This document shows positions 52,886-63,065 of a stretch of DNA of 64,000 nucleotides, in pieces (the stretch's first letter is position 1; every line of letters starts with the position of its first letter). The notes under the pieces were generated by a model. It worked only from the letters and a program-made list of their open reading frames with translations. It did not search any database and was not told where the DNA came from. A program made the translations under genes and the position numbers. This DNA is from an uncultured Hyphomonadaceae bacterium (GTDB taxonomy: Bacteria; Pseudomonadota; Alphaproteobacteria; Caulobacterales; Maricaulaceae), in NCBI GenBank assembly GCA_913058335.1, contig CAJXPX010000003.1:1-64000 (forward strand), in the 5' to 3' direction.

Positions 52886-52909
52886 ACCCGCCATCTGGCG
52901 GGTTTTTTT
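52886..52909 (+). terminator. Intrinsic terminator of the GG-peptide gene
   Basis: CCCGCCA and TGGCGGG pair around a 2-base loop and are followed by seven T residues. This closes a very short transcript and separates it from the downstream kinase. Confidence 0.9.
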
Positions 52910-53003
52910 GTGGAACCTTCAAATTATAAATTACTGTCTCATTTAGGTACGTAATTTTAATCTTTCCTGTTTATGTCTAACTTTCAATATTGATAGGTTT
53001 GAC

Positions 53004-55667
53004 ATGGCTTTTTGCCAAAATACGCGCAGGAGTTTTAAAGTTGGGGTTTTATTCACCTCAATTTTTCATATCTTTTGCTTTGTTTCTCCCGCCATCGCAC
53101 AAACTGCTGCGGATGTTGAATCTGTTTCAGCAATTTCTATTGCGCGTCAAATTGAAGAGTTATCACTTGTTGAAATCAATAGTAATGAAGCTCTCACCAA
53201 GCCAGAAACTTCGGCGCAAGCTCGAAAACAAATTCTTGAGGCTCTACCAAGCGGCAACCAAGAAAGGTTTGATAGAGCCGTCAACTATTATCATGAACTG
53301 GCGGATGAAAGAGGCTCCAAACGCGACTTTGAAATTATAAATGTTTATGAACGATTTTCTGAGATTTATGACTTCCAAAAAGTTGGAGCAAATTACTTTC
53401 AATTAACTGAACTGCTAGAAAAATTATCAAACAATAACGATTGGTTGGTAAAGTTTCATGCAAAGCGTTTGTTATCAATTGTACACACACATTCCTTCAA
53501 AAACGGCTCTGCACTTCGCGTAGCTCAAGAAGCTTTAGACATTATTCCAAATGACCTATCTTCTGAAGCAGTAGAATCTCGTATATTCGCTATCGAATTA
53601 TTAGCGTTTCTGCAAAATGTCACCGCAAATAAAGATCTAGCATTATACAATACTCAACGACTAATAAATCTTAAATTAGAAGCTAATCAACCTATAGATG
53701 GAATAGAGCTAATTAATAATCTGATGTTCTCGCTTAATGAGTGGCGGGAATATGAGACACGTTTGGAGTTAGCGAAAACCTTAAAGCGGCTCGAAGATAA
53801 ATTTGGGTCAACCACACCTGGACTTTCGAGCACACATATAGCTCGTATAAATAATGATATTGGGAATTATAAAGAAGCTAAAATAGCCGCCCAAGAGGCA
53901 TTAGATGAAGCCAATATAAATTCAATCAAAAGAATTGCCTCAATACAACTTGCCACCGCTCATGCAGGGCTTGGGAATACCATCGAAGCAAAGAATCTTC
54001 TGAGCTCGATAGAAGAAAAAATAAATCAAAACAACGCATCGGTCATATATGCAAATGCGCTTATTGCTCTCCAAGAAGGAAAGACAAAAAAAGCTCTCTC
54101 CTTATTAAATCAAAAATACGACCGTAAAGTCACACAGATTCTTAAGGCAACGAATCGTGATACGATGGAAATGCTCGCAGAATTGGAAAATTCCAGTGAG
54201 AGGCAGGCGGAGCGGGAAGCGGCTTTGCAGCGCGAAGCCGCCCTTATTCAGACGAAGCTCGACCAACAACAGCGTATCAATAAACTGCTTTACGCCTTTA
54301 TGGTCTTGATCGCCTTGACCGGAATTTGCGCCCTCCTCTTTGCGCGCCACAGGGATAAGCTGGCGAAGCTTCTTGCAATTAAATCCCGTGAAGCCGAGAG
54401 CGCCGACCGCATGAAAACCGAATTTCTTGGTATGGTCAGCCATGAACTTCGCACCCCCTTAAACGGCATCATCGGTCTTGCCGATGTTCTGACCACGTCC
54501 GGTCCGACCGAAGAAGTTCGCCAGCGCGGAGATATTATTTTGACGTCAGGCAATATTCTCTTTGCCCTTATTGAGAGTATTATTGACATGTCGAGGCTGG
54601 AAGCCGGTAAATTGGAGCTCGCTCCCGAACCGACACAGCTCAAGGCACTTCTCGAGAAAAATTTAGATTATATGGAGCGCGGCTCGGCTGAAAAGGGCAT
54701 AACTTTCACATCCTATGTTTCGCCTGACTGTGATCGGGAATTTGAATTGGATCCGGCACGTATCGAAAAATGCGTAAATACCTTATTATGCAACGCTTTG
54801 AAGTTTACCACTGAGGGCCGAATTCATCTTCATGTGACAGCTGAGACAGATCAGAAGACCGGTCAAAGCGAAATTAAGGCTATTGTGGCGGATACCGGAC
54901 AGGGAATCAGTGAAGAGGTTCAGGCAAAACTCTTTACGCCATTCCTTCAGGCTGATGCGTCAATGACACGTAAACATGGCGGCTCAGGCTTGCGCTTAGC
55001 CATTTCTCGAATGCTGGCGCGGATGATGGACGGCGACATCACCCTGAACTCCAAAGAGGGTTGTGGTTCTGAATTTATATTGACCTTCAAAGCGAAGGCA
55101 CTTGGTGAAAGACAGATAAACACCGCCGAATCACAAATAGAGACGCTGCAAAAGAAACCGTCCACTGCCAAACCGGCAGACACGGTCCAGCCTAGTTTCC
55201 TCCTTGAGCCCTCCTTCAAAGAAGACGAAACTATCTCTGAGGATTTAAAACAGTGCCGCGCCTTAATCGTAGAGGACCTTCGCTCCAATCAGGACGTCAT
55301 CGCCGTAATGTTGAATTCAGCGGGTATAGAATATGTGCCTGTCGACAGTGGTGAAAACGCCTTAAGCGTTCTCCAAACCCAGCATTTTGACTTCGTCTTA
55401 ATGGATGTTCACATGCCCGGAATGGACGGAATCGAAACGACGCGCCGCATTAGAGGTGGAAATCAGCCTTGGTCGGACATTCCTATTATTGCCCTGACTG
55501 CAGACGCGGCAGCAGAAAATAACGCCGCCTGCATGGCCGCCGGAGTTGATATATTTCTGACGAAACCTGTCATGTCGAAAGATCTTTTGGCAGCGATAGA
55601 AAAGGTCACGGATCAACCCTTTGAACATACCGAGGGACAGCCCGTCCAACTCCCTAAAAAAGCCTGA
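53004..55667 (+). CDS. Hybrid sensor histidine kinase with periplasmic helical sensor
   Basis: An 887-residue protein. A signal/anchor (residues ~12-32) leads to a ~390-residue periplasmic region of helical repeats resembling TPRs. A coiled coil (~390-425), a membrane segment (427-447), a HisKA domain with phospho-acceptor H480 (MVSHELRTPLNG) and a HATPase (CNALKF, DTGQGI, GGSGLRLAIS) follow. The REC domain carries D801 (LMDVHMPG). The periplasmic half is noticeably more AT-rich than the kinase half, suggesting module exchange. It lies 95 bases after the GG-peptide terminator and is a candidate receptor for that peptide. Confidence 0.88.
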   Translation: MAFCQNTRRSFKVGVLFTSIFHIFCFVSPAIAQTAADVESVSAISIARQIEELSLVEINSNEALTKPETSAQARKQILEALPSGNQERFDRAVNYYHELADERGSKRDFEIINVYERFSEIYDFQKVGANYFQLTELLEKLSNNNDWLVKFHAKRLLSIVHTHSFKNGSALRVAQEALDIIPNDLSSEAVESRIFAIELLAFLQNVTANKDLALYNTQRLINLKLEANQPIDGIELINNLMFSLNEWREYETRLELAKTLKRLEDKFGSTTPGLSSTHIARINNDIGNYKEAKIAAQEALDEANINSIKRIASIQLATAHAGLGNTIEAKNLLSSIEEKINQNNASVIYANALIALQEGKTKKALSLLNQKYDRKVTQILKATNRDTMEMLAELENSSERQAEREAALQREAALIQTKLDQQQRINKLLYAFMVLIALTGICALLFARHRDKLAKLLAIKSREAESADRMKTEFLGMVSHELRTPLNGIIGLADVLTTSGPTEEVRQRGDIILTSGNILFALIESIIDMSRLEAGKLELAPEPTQLKALLEKNLDYMERGSAEKGITFTSYVSPDCDREFELDPARIEKCVNTLLCNALKFTTEGRIHLHVTAETDQKTGQSEIKAIVADTGQGISEEVQAKLFTPFLQADASMTRKHGGSGLRLAISRMLARMMDGDITLNSKEGCGSEFILTFKAKALGERQINTAESQIETLQKKPSTAKPADTVQPSFLLEPSFKEDETISEDLKQCRALIVEDLRSNQDVIAVMLNSAGIEYVPVDSGENALSVLQTQHFDFVLMDVHMPGMDGIETTRRIRGGNQPWSDIPIIALTADAAAENNAACMAAGVDIFLTKPVMSKDLLAAIEKVTDQPFEHTEGQPVQLPKKA

Positions 55668-55670
55668 TTA

Positions 55671-56291
55671 TTAAAATGCCACCTGAACGATCAGGAACGG
55701 AACGGCGATGCTCAACGCTAATCCTGACAGAATAAAAAACCCGTCCCGACCCGTAATCCCGAGGCCCATAAGGCCGATAATAAACCCCGGCACAACCACG
55801 CCAAAAGGCACCGCGCCGAGGGGTAACATGGTGGCGGCCAATAATATGGCCACCAACGCTGTAAAGACCAGCATCGGCCCTCTTGCCGCCCATTCAAACC
55901 TCGGCCTTACGACATTATCAATCCGGTCAAGCCACGGCCCCGCAAATTTCCTGGTTTTTTCGAGACTTTTGGCACTTACTTTTACACGCCGAAGAAATTT
56001 CGGCATCCAAGGGTGTGATTTGCGAAATAAAAGCTGAACCGAGAAAAGCATGACGATAACACCCAGAGCCATGGGGACGCCCGGCAACATACCTAAAGGC
56101 GTTAAAAGAAATAATCCGCAAAGCAACAAAACCGGGCCGAAAGACCGATTTCCCAAAGCCTCTATCACTGTTTTCAAATCGACCGTTTGCCCGCCAGAAA
56201 TTTCCTCTACGCGGTCCAGAAGACCTCTAAGAGGGGCGTCACTTTGCTCTTCAAATTTTGCTTGGGACTGTTCGTCTTCCGTCATGACCAT
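55671..56291 (-). CDS. ExoD family membrane protein
   Basis: A 206-residue protein with about four to five hydrophobic segments. LRGLLDRVEEISGGQTVDLKTVIEALG and RSFGPVLLLCGLFLLTPLG match the ExoD family, linked in rhizobia to exopolysaccharide and alkaline tolerance. The gene is convergent with the hybrid kinase. An internal ATG two codons in is an equally good start. Confidence 0.88.
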   Translation of the reverse strand: MVMTEDEQSQAKFEEQSDAPLRGLLDRVEEISGGQTVDLKTVIEALGNRSFGPVLLLCGLFLLTPLGMLPGVPMALGVIVMLFSVQLLFRKSHPWMPKFLRRVKVSAKSLEKTRKFAGPWLDRIDNVVRPRFEWAARGPMLVFTALVAILLAATMLPLGAVPFGVVVPGFIIGLMGLGITGRDGFFILSGLALSIAVPFLIVQVAF

Positions 56292-56408
56292 GCGCTATCA
56301 TAGCCGCTCGCATTGAAACAGTCTTTATAGCCGCAACAGGTTTACATTTGCCTGTAAATTCACCAAGAGCGCCTTTTTTGTCCATGAAGGAAAAGAGGCT
56401 CCTGTAAA

Positions 56409-57026
56409 ATGGCTTTGGATGTCTGGTTCGCCCTCGTGGCATTGTTTTTCGTCGGCGGATTAACGCCCGGACCGGCCGTCATGCTCGTGCTCGCCTCTTC
56501 TTTTCGCTATGGCTTCAAGCCTGCCCTCTTGCCCGCCATGGGGGTCGCTTCCGCAAATGTTCTATGGCTTATTCTGGCGGCTTCCGGCACAGCCGTCTTG
56601 TTCGAATTATACCCCACAGCGACATTAACGCTTAAACTCCTTGGTCTGGCTGTTCTGCTTTATATGGGTCTTTCCACCATGTTTGGCCCCTTGCCCAATC
56701 TGGATGTGTCTGCAGATGATGCGCCTCGACGCTCCCGCCTCTATGGAAAAGGCGTCCTCTTGCAGATCACCTCCCCTATGCCGGTCGTATATTTCGGCAT
56801 GTTACTTCCGCAGTTTTTTCAAGCCAATACCACCTTGGCTCCGCAATTTTTAGTAATGCTCGTGACGATTACCTTTCTAGAAATGTTTGGTCTTTCTGTG
56901 TATGCCGCAGGTGCCCAAGCCATTCGGCGCATTTTGAAAGGACCGCAGGCGGCCCGCACATTTAATGTCCTCATTGGGGTCATTATGATTGTGTCTGGCG
57001 CTTGGGCCGTTTTTTCGACAGCATAA
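56409..57026 (+). CDS. LysE/RhtB-family amino acid exporter
   Basis: A 205-residue exporter with six hydrophobic segments. GLTPGPAVMLVLASSFRYGF is the LysE-family opening motif. Substrates are usually amino acids or homoserine lactones. The context (ppa downstream on the same strand after 63 bases) does not show the substrate. Confidence 0.88.
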   Translation: MALDVWFALVALFFVGGLTPGPAVMLVLASSFRYGFKPALLPAMGVASANVLWLILAASGTAVLFELYPTATLTLKLLGLAVLLYMGLSTMFGPLPNLDVSADDAPRRSRLYGKGVLLQITSPMPVVYFGMLLPQFFQANTTLAPQFLVMLVTITFLEMFGLSVYAAGAQAIRRILKGPQAARTFNVLIGVIMIVSGAWAVFSTA

Positions 57027-57089
57027 GCCTTGCAACCTAGCGCAAGCACGCTAAGAGGCGCGGGCATAATCAATTGAGGAATCGACCCC

Positions 57090-57617
57090 ATGAAAATGAA
57101 GAAAATCAAAGCCGGAGAAAACCCGCCTTTTGATATCAATGTCATCATCGAAGTCCCGCTGGGCGGGGAACCCATCAAATATGAAATGGACAAGACCTCC
57201 GGCGCCATGTTCGTTGATCGGTTCCTTTACACCTCCATGCGATATCCGTGTAATTACGGATTTATACCACATACTTTATCGAATGACGGTGATCCGACAG
57301 ATGTGCTGGTTGTGGGCCAACGCGCTCTGATGCCGGGTTGTGTTGTCCGCGCCCGTCCTGTCGGAGTTCTGATGATGGAAGACGAAGCCGGAATAGACGA
57401 AAAAATCGTCGCTGTTCCGCACTTAAAGCTGACCCCTTATTATGAAAAGATAAATAGCTATAAGGATCTACCGCAGGTTCTGCAGGACCGCATCCCGCAT
57501 TTCTTTAACCATTATAAAGATCTTGAGAAGGATAAATGGGTGAAGGTATTAGGATGGGAAGATGCCGATAAAGCCGGCGAACTCATTTTAGAAGGAATCG
57601 AAGCGGCCAAGAAGTAG
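57090..57617 (+). CDS. ppa: Inorganic pyrophosphatase
   Basis: A 175-residue family I pyrophosphatase. Conserved segments are [18 protein letters not shown], the [14 protein letters not shown] strand, and [10 protein letters not shown] with metal-binding aspartates, followed by the [10 protein letters not shown] region. It hydrolyses pyrophosphate to drive biosynthesis. The length is normal for the family. Confidence 0.97.
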   Translation: MKMKKIKAGENPPFDINVIIEVPLGGEPIKYEMDKTSGAMFVDRFLYTSMRYPCNYGFIPHTLSNDGDPTDVLVVGQRALMPGCVVRARPVGVLMMEDEAGIDEKIVAVPHLKLTPYYEKINSYKDLPQVLQDRIPHFFNHYKDLEKDKWVKVLGWEDADKAGELILEGIEAAKK

Positions 57618-57635
57618 CCTCTTTCTAGATAGACC

Positions 57636-57666
57636 CAAAAAAGCCCTGCTGATGCGGGGCTTTTTA
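57636..57666 (+). terminator. Terminator after ppa
   Basis: AAAAAGCCC pairs with GGGCTTTTT around a 10-base loop, ending in a T-run. Confidence 0.85.
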
Positions 57667-57764
57667 TTGTTTTTAAATTTAGTTTTGACTGTTGGTCGGG
57701 GGTCGGATTTAATATCCTTACAATCAATCCTCTGGACGGATTGTTTTGCCTGCAGAACCGGAGC

Positions 57765-58547
57765 TTACGCCCGCTCAACCATCATTTTCTTCACTTCGGC
57801 AATAGCCTTGGCCGGGTTCAGGCCTTTCGGACAAACATTGGCACAGTTCATAATGGTGTGACAGCGATACAGCTTGAATGGATCTTCGAGCTGGTCAAGG
57901 CGATGATTGTCCGCATCGTCGCGGCTATCGGCGAGCCAGCGATAGGCTTGCAAAAGCGCTGCGGGGCCGAGATAGCGGTCGCCATTCCACCAATAGGATG
58001 GGCAGGCTGTCGAGCAGGAGGCGCAGAGAATACATTCATAATATCCGTCCAGCTTATCCCGGTCTTCAGGAGTTTGTTTAATCTCTTCTGTCGGCAATGG
58101 CGTAGAGGTATGAAGCCAAGGCTCAATAGAGGCATATTGCTTATAGAAATTGGAAAGGTCGGGCACCAGGTCACGGACAACCGGAAGATGCGGCAAAGGC
58201 GCAATTGTAATCGTGTCAGACCCGTCAACTTCGTCAATTCCCTTGGTACAGGCCAGCGTATTACGTCCCCCAATATTCATGGCGCAGGAACCGCAAACCC
58301 CTTCACGGCAAGAGCGGCGAAAAGCGAGCGTTGAATCAACTTCATTTTTGATTTTGAACAGCGCATCCAGCACCATTGGACCGCATTCATCCAGATCAAT
58401 CTGATAAGTGTCCCAATAAGGATTTCCGCCATCTGTCGGATCATAACGATAGATTTTAAACGTCTTGAGACGTTTCGCGCCGTCTTTCGCAGGCCAATTT
58501 TTGCCTTCACGAATTTTGGAGTTTTTTGGCAGGGTCAGCTGAACCAT
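57765..58547 (-). CDS. sdhB: Succinate dehydrogenase iron-sulfur subunit
   Basis: A 260-residue subunit of complex II. The 2Fe-2S cluster motif is [14 protein letters not shown], and the 4Fe-4S and 3Fe-4S ligands are in [12 protein letters not shown] and [15 protein letters not shown]. It passes electrons from SdhA FAD to quinone. In this genome it lies 2.3 kb downstream of sdhA with three genes between, rather than directly after it. Confidence 0.97.
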   Translation of the reverse strand: MVQLTLPKNSKIREGKNWPAKDGAKRLKTFKIYRYDPTDGGNPYWDTYQIDLDECGPMVLDALFKIKNEVDSTLAFRRSCREGVCGSCAMNIGGRNTLACTKGIDEVDGSDTITIAPLPHLPVVRDLVPDLSNFYKQYASIEPWLHTSTPLPTEEIKQTPEDRDKLDGYYECILCASCSTACPSYWWNGDRYLGPAALLQAYRWLADSRDDADNHRLDQLEDPFKLYRCHTIMNCANVCPKGLNPAKAIAEVKKMMVERA

Positions 58548-58677
58548 GGTTTACCTTGGAAATATATAAGTTTTGAACCTGTCTTATAAACAGGATTATT
58601 TCAAAAACGAAGGGAAAAGCTGATAAGTTTCCCATTCATTTTGACGCATCTATCCGAAAAATGACGGTTTAAGGGGC

Positions 58678-58986
58678 TTATTCCGCAGCCAGCGTTAAAA
58701 GGCTTGGATTAAGGCTGACTTCCCGGAAATCCGGAATTTCGCAATCCAGTATCTCTGCGCCTTTAACGGGTTGCGCCCATAAAAAGGAAAGAGATTCAAC
58801 ACGGCAATTCAAGGTATCAGCCACGTCGGTTTGCAAAGACTTTCTTTCTCGCAGAGGGGCACTTTCCGACTCCCGCAAAGCGCCACAGACAAACTCTGCG
58901 CCGGCAAAGCAAGGCGGTTGTGAAATTTCATCTTCGGATATATCCAAATCAAATATTTCAGTGAAAACCGATCCCTCTTTCGGCAT
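58678..58986 (-). CDS. Hypothetical protein
   Basis: A 102-residue acidic protein without membrane segments and with several cysteines (PPCFAG, FVCGAL, NCRVES, LDCEI). I recognise no family. The ATG at 58986 is chosen because AAGGAAG lies 3-4 bases upstream; a longer frame adds 7 residues. It sits in the gap between sdhA and sdhB. Confidence 0.5.
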   Translation of the reverse strand: MPKEGSVFTEIFDLDISEDEISQPPCFAGAEFVCGALRESESAPLRERKSLQTDVADTLNCRVESLSFLWAQPVKGAEILDCEIPDFREVSLNPSLLTLAAE

Positions 58987-59182
58987 AAACTTCCTTTTTG
59001 AGTTCAAATTTGAGATTAAACTATCATAACGATTATTCTCGCAATCAAGTCATATATCTTATTGATTTATTAAGAGGATTTTTCAGCTTATGTGAAATGG
59101 TTTTTGCAGACAGGCTAAAAAAATCATAATCTTGACACAATTCGTGCCGTATTTCCGGCCTTGCGCCCTGGCATTCGCCTGA

Positions 59183-59914
59183 CTAGGCCGGGTAGGCTCC
59201 GAAGACGCGGCGTAAGATTTCGCTGGTGCGTTTCGCCGGGTTCTCACGAATAGCTTTTTCTTCATCGCCAATATATGTGAACACCCCGTCCAAACCGTAA
59301 TTTACTCCATGCCGGATCAGATCAGATTTCGCGTCCGCGCCCAAACCCGATGCGAAAGGGACAGACTCTAGCTGGCTTGAGACTTGATCCACCAATTGAA
59401 GCGCACCGGTTTGTTGCAAGGCGTTACCCATAATTGGTGAAAAGAGAGTAGTAAGGCGGTCCGTGGTTTTACCCTGTAAATATTGCGTCGCCGCATTATC
59501 CGGTCCGCGGACAATCCCTATTGCGTCCTGAATGGAAAGATCAGAAACCGCGTCCAGAAAAATATCCTTGGCAACGGGAGCCGCTTTTTCTGCGCCGTGA
59601 TTAAGCTGTGCCTGAAGTTCATTTAACAAGCCGCCCGCCCCGATGGGCTGAAGTACGCTTTGAACGTCCTGCAAACGCTGCGGCAGAGGGATGCGAATGC
59701 GGCCATTATTTAAAAATCCGCCGTCGCGGCCAACGGTGCTGATGGCGGAGCCAATTCCGTTATTTAGCGCCGCCCGAATACCCGCCGCCGCTTCGCCTTG
59801 TGACAAGGCACCGGACTTAATAACGCCCTCAAAGATAGACGGATCGATTGTTTCGCAGGCGGTGAGGCCCAAAGCCGGGAGAGCCAGTAAAATGTGACGG
59901 CGATTGAGGGTCAT
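59183..59914 (-). CDS. DUF4197 family lipoprotein
   Basis: A 243-residue lipoprotein (LALPALGLTACET lipobox). The DUF4197 body has ALSQGEAAAGIRAALNNGI, FLNNGRIRIPLP and DIFLDAVSDLSIQDA. The function is unknown. The stop of echA lies 9 bases upstream, so the two probably share a transcript. Confidence 0.88.
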   Translation of the reverse strand: MTLNRRHILLALPALGLTACETIDPSIFEGVIKSGALSQGEAAAGIRAALNNGIGSAISTVGRDGGFLNNGRIRIPLPQRLQDVQSVLQPIGAGGLLNELQAQLNHGAEKAAPVAKDIFLDAVSDLSIQDAIGIVRGPDNAATQYLQGKTTDRLTTLFSPIMGNALQQTGALQLVDQVSSQLESVPFASGLGADAKSDLIRHGVNYGLDGVFTYIGDEEKAIRENPAKRTSEILRRVFGAYPA

Positions 59915-59923
59915 AATTTGTCC

Positions 59924-60745
59924 TTACTCGTTTTGGTAATCCTTAAATTCGGGGGCCCGCTTTTCAAAGAACGCTGTGACGCCTTCCCGGCAATCCTCGC
60001 TGGCAAACGCTTTCTCCAATAAGGCGCTCTCTTTCATATGCGCTTTAAAGGGAGCTGCGTCCAGCGCGCCAAAACTCATCATCGACTCCCGTAAGAGACG
60101 CTTATTCTGGATTGTGGACGTAGGAGAGCAATTTTGAGCAATATCCCGGGCCACGTCTAAACTGTAAGGCAAAACCTCTTCCGGCTCTTTGAGCTCACTG
60201 ATTAACCCGGCCTTTAACACATCCTCCGCTTTCAGCACAGTTGCCTTAAGCGCCCACTCATTGGCTTTCGAAAATCCGACAAGCCTCGGCAGAAACCAAC
60301 TTGACGCCCCGTCAAAAACAATGCCCCGCCGCGCAAAAGGAAACGCGAATTTTGATTTCATGGATGCAATACGCAGATCCATTGGTAAAAGCATGGTCGC
60401 CCCTATACCAACGGCGGCGCCGTTAACGGCGCCAATGATCGGCGTATCGCACTCGAACATGGCGAGCACGAGTTCGCCGCCCTTATCGCGCGCCACCCCT
60501 TCATGATAATTCACGCCGCTAACAGAGTCGAACCCGTCGGAAATGTCGGCTCCCGCGCAAAAGGCTCGCCCTGCCCCCGTCACAACAATCACGCGAACGG
60601 AATTGTCAGCATCCAAATCTGCATAAGCAGAAATCAGCTCATCGCACATTTCAACATTAAAACTGTTCATCTGTTCCGGGCGGTTAAGCGTTATAATCGC
60701 CACAGACTGGTTTTTCGTGTCGCGGGTAACGGTAATCGTTTTCAT
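59924..60745 (-). CDS. Enoyl-CoA hydratase/isomerase family protein
   Basis: A 273-residue crotonase-fold protein. TLNRPEQMNSFN and GAGRAFCAGADIS form the CoA site and oxyanion hole region, and VNGAAVGIGATMLLPMDLRIA is the second conserved block. The catalytic glutamate positions are not both clear, so the exact reaction (hydratase or isomerase) is not fixed. The start ATG at 60745 is preferred over a TTG three codons upstream. It lies between sdhA and the DUF4197 gene. Confidence 0.85.
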   Translation of the reverse strand: MKTITVTRDTKNQSVAIITLNRPEQMNSFNVEMCDELISAYADLDADNSVRVIVVTGAGRAFCAGADISDGFDSVSGVNYHEGVARDKGGELVLAMFECDTPIIGAVNGAAVGIGATMLLPMDLRIASMKSKFAFPFARRGIVFDGASSWFLPRLVGFSKANEWALKATVLKAEDVLKAGLISELKEPEEVLPYSLDVARDIAQNCSPTSTIQNKRLLRESMMSFGALDAAPFKAHMKESALLEKAFASEDCREGVTAFFEKRAPEFKDYQNE

Positions 60746-60790
60746 ATTTTCCAACTTATTTTGCAGGGTTCGTCCTCTTATGGATCATAA

Positions 60791-60817
60791 AAAAAGCGGG
60801 TCCAAGACCCGCTTTTT
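60791..60817 (-). terminator. Terminator of the sdhC-sdhD-sdhA operon
   Basis: AAAAAGCGGGTC and GACCCGCTTTTT form a 12-bp stem with a 3-base loop, just after the sdhA stop on the minus strand. It would separate sdhCDA from echA and sdhB. Confidence 0.85.
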
Positions 60818-60835
60818 CAATAATTTTCTATTTGA

Positions 60836-62632
60836 TTAATAAACCCGCTTTTTCGGCTCAATATAATCAATACCGTCTGTCATGGTGTAATCATGGACGG
60901 GGCGGTAGTCGATTTTCACTTTGTTTTGATCGTAATCATACCACGCCAGAGTATGTTTCATCCATTTCGCATCATTTCGATCCGGATAGTCCTCATGCGC
61001 GTGCGCGCCGCGGCTTTCTTTACGGTTATCCGCAGAGGCGATAGTGACGCGCGCCTGGCCGATGAGGTTATCAAGTTCCAGAGCTTCCATTAGATCCGTA
61101 TTCCAGATCATGGTTTTGTCCGTGACAGAAATATCGGCCATATCGGCTGCGATAGTTTCGACTTTTTTCACACCATCGCTCAGGCTCTCTTCCGTTCTGA
61201 AAACGGCGCAATGGTCCTGCATAGCTTTTTGCATCCGCATCCGCAGATCTGCGGTCGAGGTTTTTCCATTCGCGTTTTTGTATTTTTCCAGACGCGCTAT
61301 GGCGTTATCCCCGGCATCTGCCGCGAGGGGTTTCTGCTCAGCATTGGCTTCCAGCACCTCACCGCAGCGCATTCCGGCGGCGCGTCCAAAGACCACAAGG
61401 TCGATCAAGCTGTTAGAGCCAAGACGGTTCGCACCGTGTACAGAGACGCAAGCCGCTTCGCCGACGGCCATAAGGCCTTTAACAACACTATCAGGATTTT
61501 TGCCTTTTTTCGTCAAAACTTCACCGTGGAAATTCGTCTGGATGCCGCCCATATTGTAATGGCAGGTCGGCAAAACTGGAATCGGTTCTTTAGTGACATC
61601 AACATTCGCAAAGATTTTTGCGGTTTCGGAAATACCAGGCAAACGCTCGGCCAGTACCGCCGGATCCAAGTGATCCAAATGCAGGAAAATATGATCTTTA
61701 TTCGGCCCGACGCCGCGACCTTCGCGAATTTCAATCGTCATGGCGCGGGAGACGACATCTCGCGATGCCAGATCTTTGGCCGAGGGCGCATAGCGCTCCA
61801 TAAAGCGCTCGCCCTCCGAATTGGTCAGGTATCCTCCCTCGCCGCGAGAGCCTTCGGTAATCAAGCACCCTGCCCCGTAAATTCCGGTGGGGTGAAACTG
61901 AACAAATTCCATATCCTGCACCGGAAGTCCGGCGCGAAGAACCATCGCATTCCCGTCGCCCGTACAGGTGTGAGCTGACGTGGCAGAGAAGAAGACGCGG
62001 CCATAACCGCCCGTAGCAAGGATAACCGTCTGCGCGCGGAAGCGATGCAAAGTCCCGTCATCTAATTTCCAAGCTGTGATACCGCGGCATTCGCCATCTT
62101 CCATAATCAGGTCGAGCGCGAAATATTCGATAAAGAACTCGGCGTCATTACGGAGGGACTGACCGTAAAGCGTGTGAAGCATGGCGTGACCCGTCCGGTC
62201 AGCCGCCGCGCAGGTGCGCTGCGCTTCGGGGCCCTTGCCCATATTCTGCATCATACCGCCAAAGGGACGCTGATAAATCTTGCCTTCTTCGGTACGCGAA
62301 AACGGCATGCCCCAATGCTCAAGCTCATAAACCGCCTTGGGCGCTTCACGGCAAAGATATTCAATGGAATCCTGGTCGCCGAGCCAGTCGGAGCCTTTAA
62401 CTGTATCATACATGTGCCAGCGCCAGTCATCATCGCCCATATTTCCAAGCGAAGCCGCAATACCGCCTTGGGCCGCAACTGTATGAGATCGTGTTGGGAA
62501 AACCTTGGTCACGCAGGCTGTTTTCAGCCCGGCTTGCGCCGCCCCTAATGTCGCGCGAAGGCCAGAGCCACCGGCCCCGACGACGACGACGTCATAAGTG
62601 TGATCAATCCATTGTGTTTTTTTGGCAGTCAT
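60836..62632 (-). CDS. sdhA: Succinate dehydrogenase flavoprotein subunit
   Basis: A 598-residue flavoprotein. [21 protein letters not shown] is the FAD-binding loop, and [10 protein letters not shown] contains the histidine that covalently binds [25 protein letters not shown] and [11 protein letters not shown] are conserved active-site segments. It oxidises succinate in the TCA cycle. It is followed by a strong terminator, not by sdhB. Confidence 0.98.
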   Translation of the reverse strand: MTAKKTQWIDHTYDVVVVGAGGSGLRATLGAAQAGLKTACVTKVFPTRSHTVAAQGGIAASLGNMGDDDWRWHMYDTVKGSDWLGDQDSIEYLCREAPKAVYELEHWGMPFSRTEEGKIYQRPFGGMMQNMGKGPEAQRTCAAADRTGHAMLHTLYGQSLRNDAEFFIEYFALDLIMEDGECRGITAWKLDDGTLHRFRAQTVILATGGYGRVFFSATSAHTCTGDGNAMVLRAGLPVQDMEFVQFHPTGIYGAGCLITEGSRGEGGYLTNSEGERFMERYAPSAKDLASRDVVSRAMTIEIREGRGVGPNKDHIFLHLDHLDPAVLAERLPGISETAKIFANVDVTKEPIPVLPTCHYNMGGIQTNFHGEVLTKKGKNPDSVVKGLMAVGEAACVSVHGANRLGSNSLIDLVVFGRAAGMRCGEVLEANAEQKPLAADAGDNAIARLEKYKNANGKTSTADLRMRMQKAMQDHCAVFRTEESLSDGVKKVETIAADMADISVTDKTMIWNTDLMEALELDNLIGQARVTIASADNRKESRGAHAHEDYPDRNDAKWMKHTLAWYDYDQNKVKIDYRPVHDYTMTDGIDYIEPKKRVY

Positions 62633-62657
62633 ATCGACTTTCCTAATTCTTTAACTC

Positions 62658-63065
62658 TTAGCCTAAAAAGGCAAGTTTGAGGACAGCATAGGCGATGGCG
62701 AGCCAGACAAGACCGGCAACGATTTTATTTTTAATCAAACCGAAAGTGCAGACACCACCTTCAAAGTAATCAAGGATCACCTCGTCCATTTCCAATTTAC
62801 AATACCAGATGGCCGCCGTGGCAAAGGCAAGGAAGCCCAACCCGCCAATGGGGCTGGAGAGCCAAGCAACAAACCCCTCAGACCCGCCTCCAATGGCCGC
62901 AGCGGCGGACCAGATGGCAAAAGGCAATCCAATAATAAGGCCCCAGCCCGTCACACCATGTATTTTGTGGTGTGTCGTGCCATGCCCCTTACCAGCATGT
63001 TTCGCTGTATAGCCGGGGGCGTCAGGCGTTTGAATGTTTGACGTATCCGTGGACTTGGTATTCAT
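62658..63065 (-). CDS. sdhD: Succinate dehydrogenase membrane anchor SdhD
   Basis: A 135-residue anchor with a long soluble N-terminus and three membrane segments. The quinone-site D99-Y100 (ILDYF) is present. At the position of the usual haem b axial histidine (H-x3-G-M pattern) the sequence has Y88 with C89 next to it (WYCKLEM). The start overlaps sdhC by 4 bases. Confidence 0.88.
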   Translation of the reverse strand: MNTKSTDTSNIQTPDAPGYTAKHAGKGHGTTHHKIHGVTGWGLIIGLPFAIWSAAAAIGGGSEGFVAWLSSPIGGLGFLAFATAAIWYCKLEMDEVILDYFEGGVCTFGLIKNKIVAGLVWLAIAYAVLKLAFLG

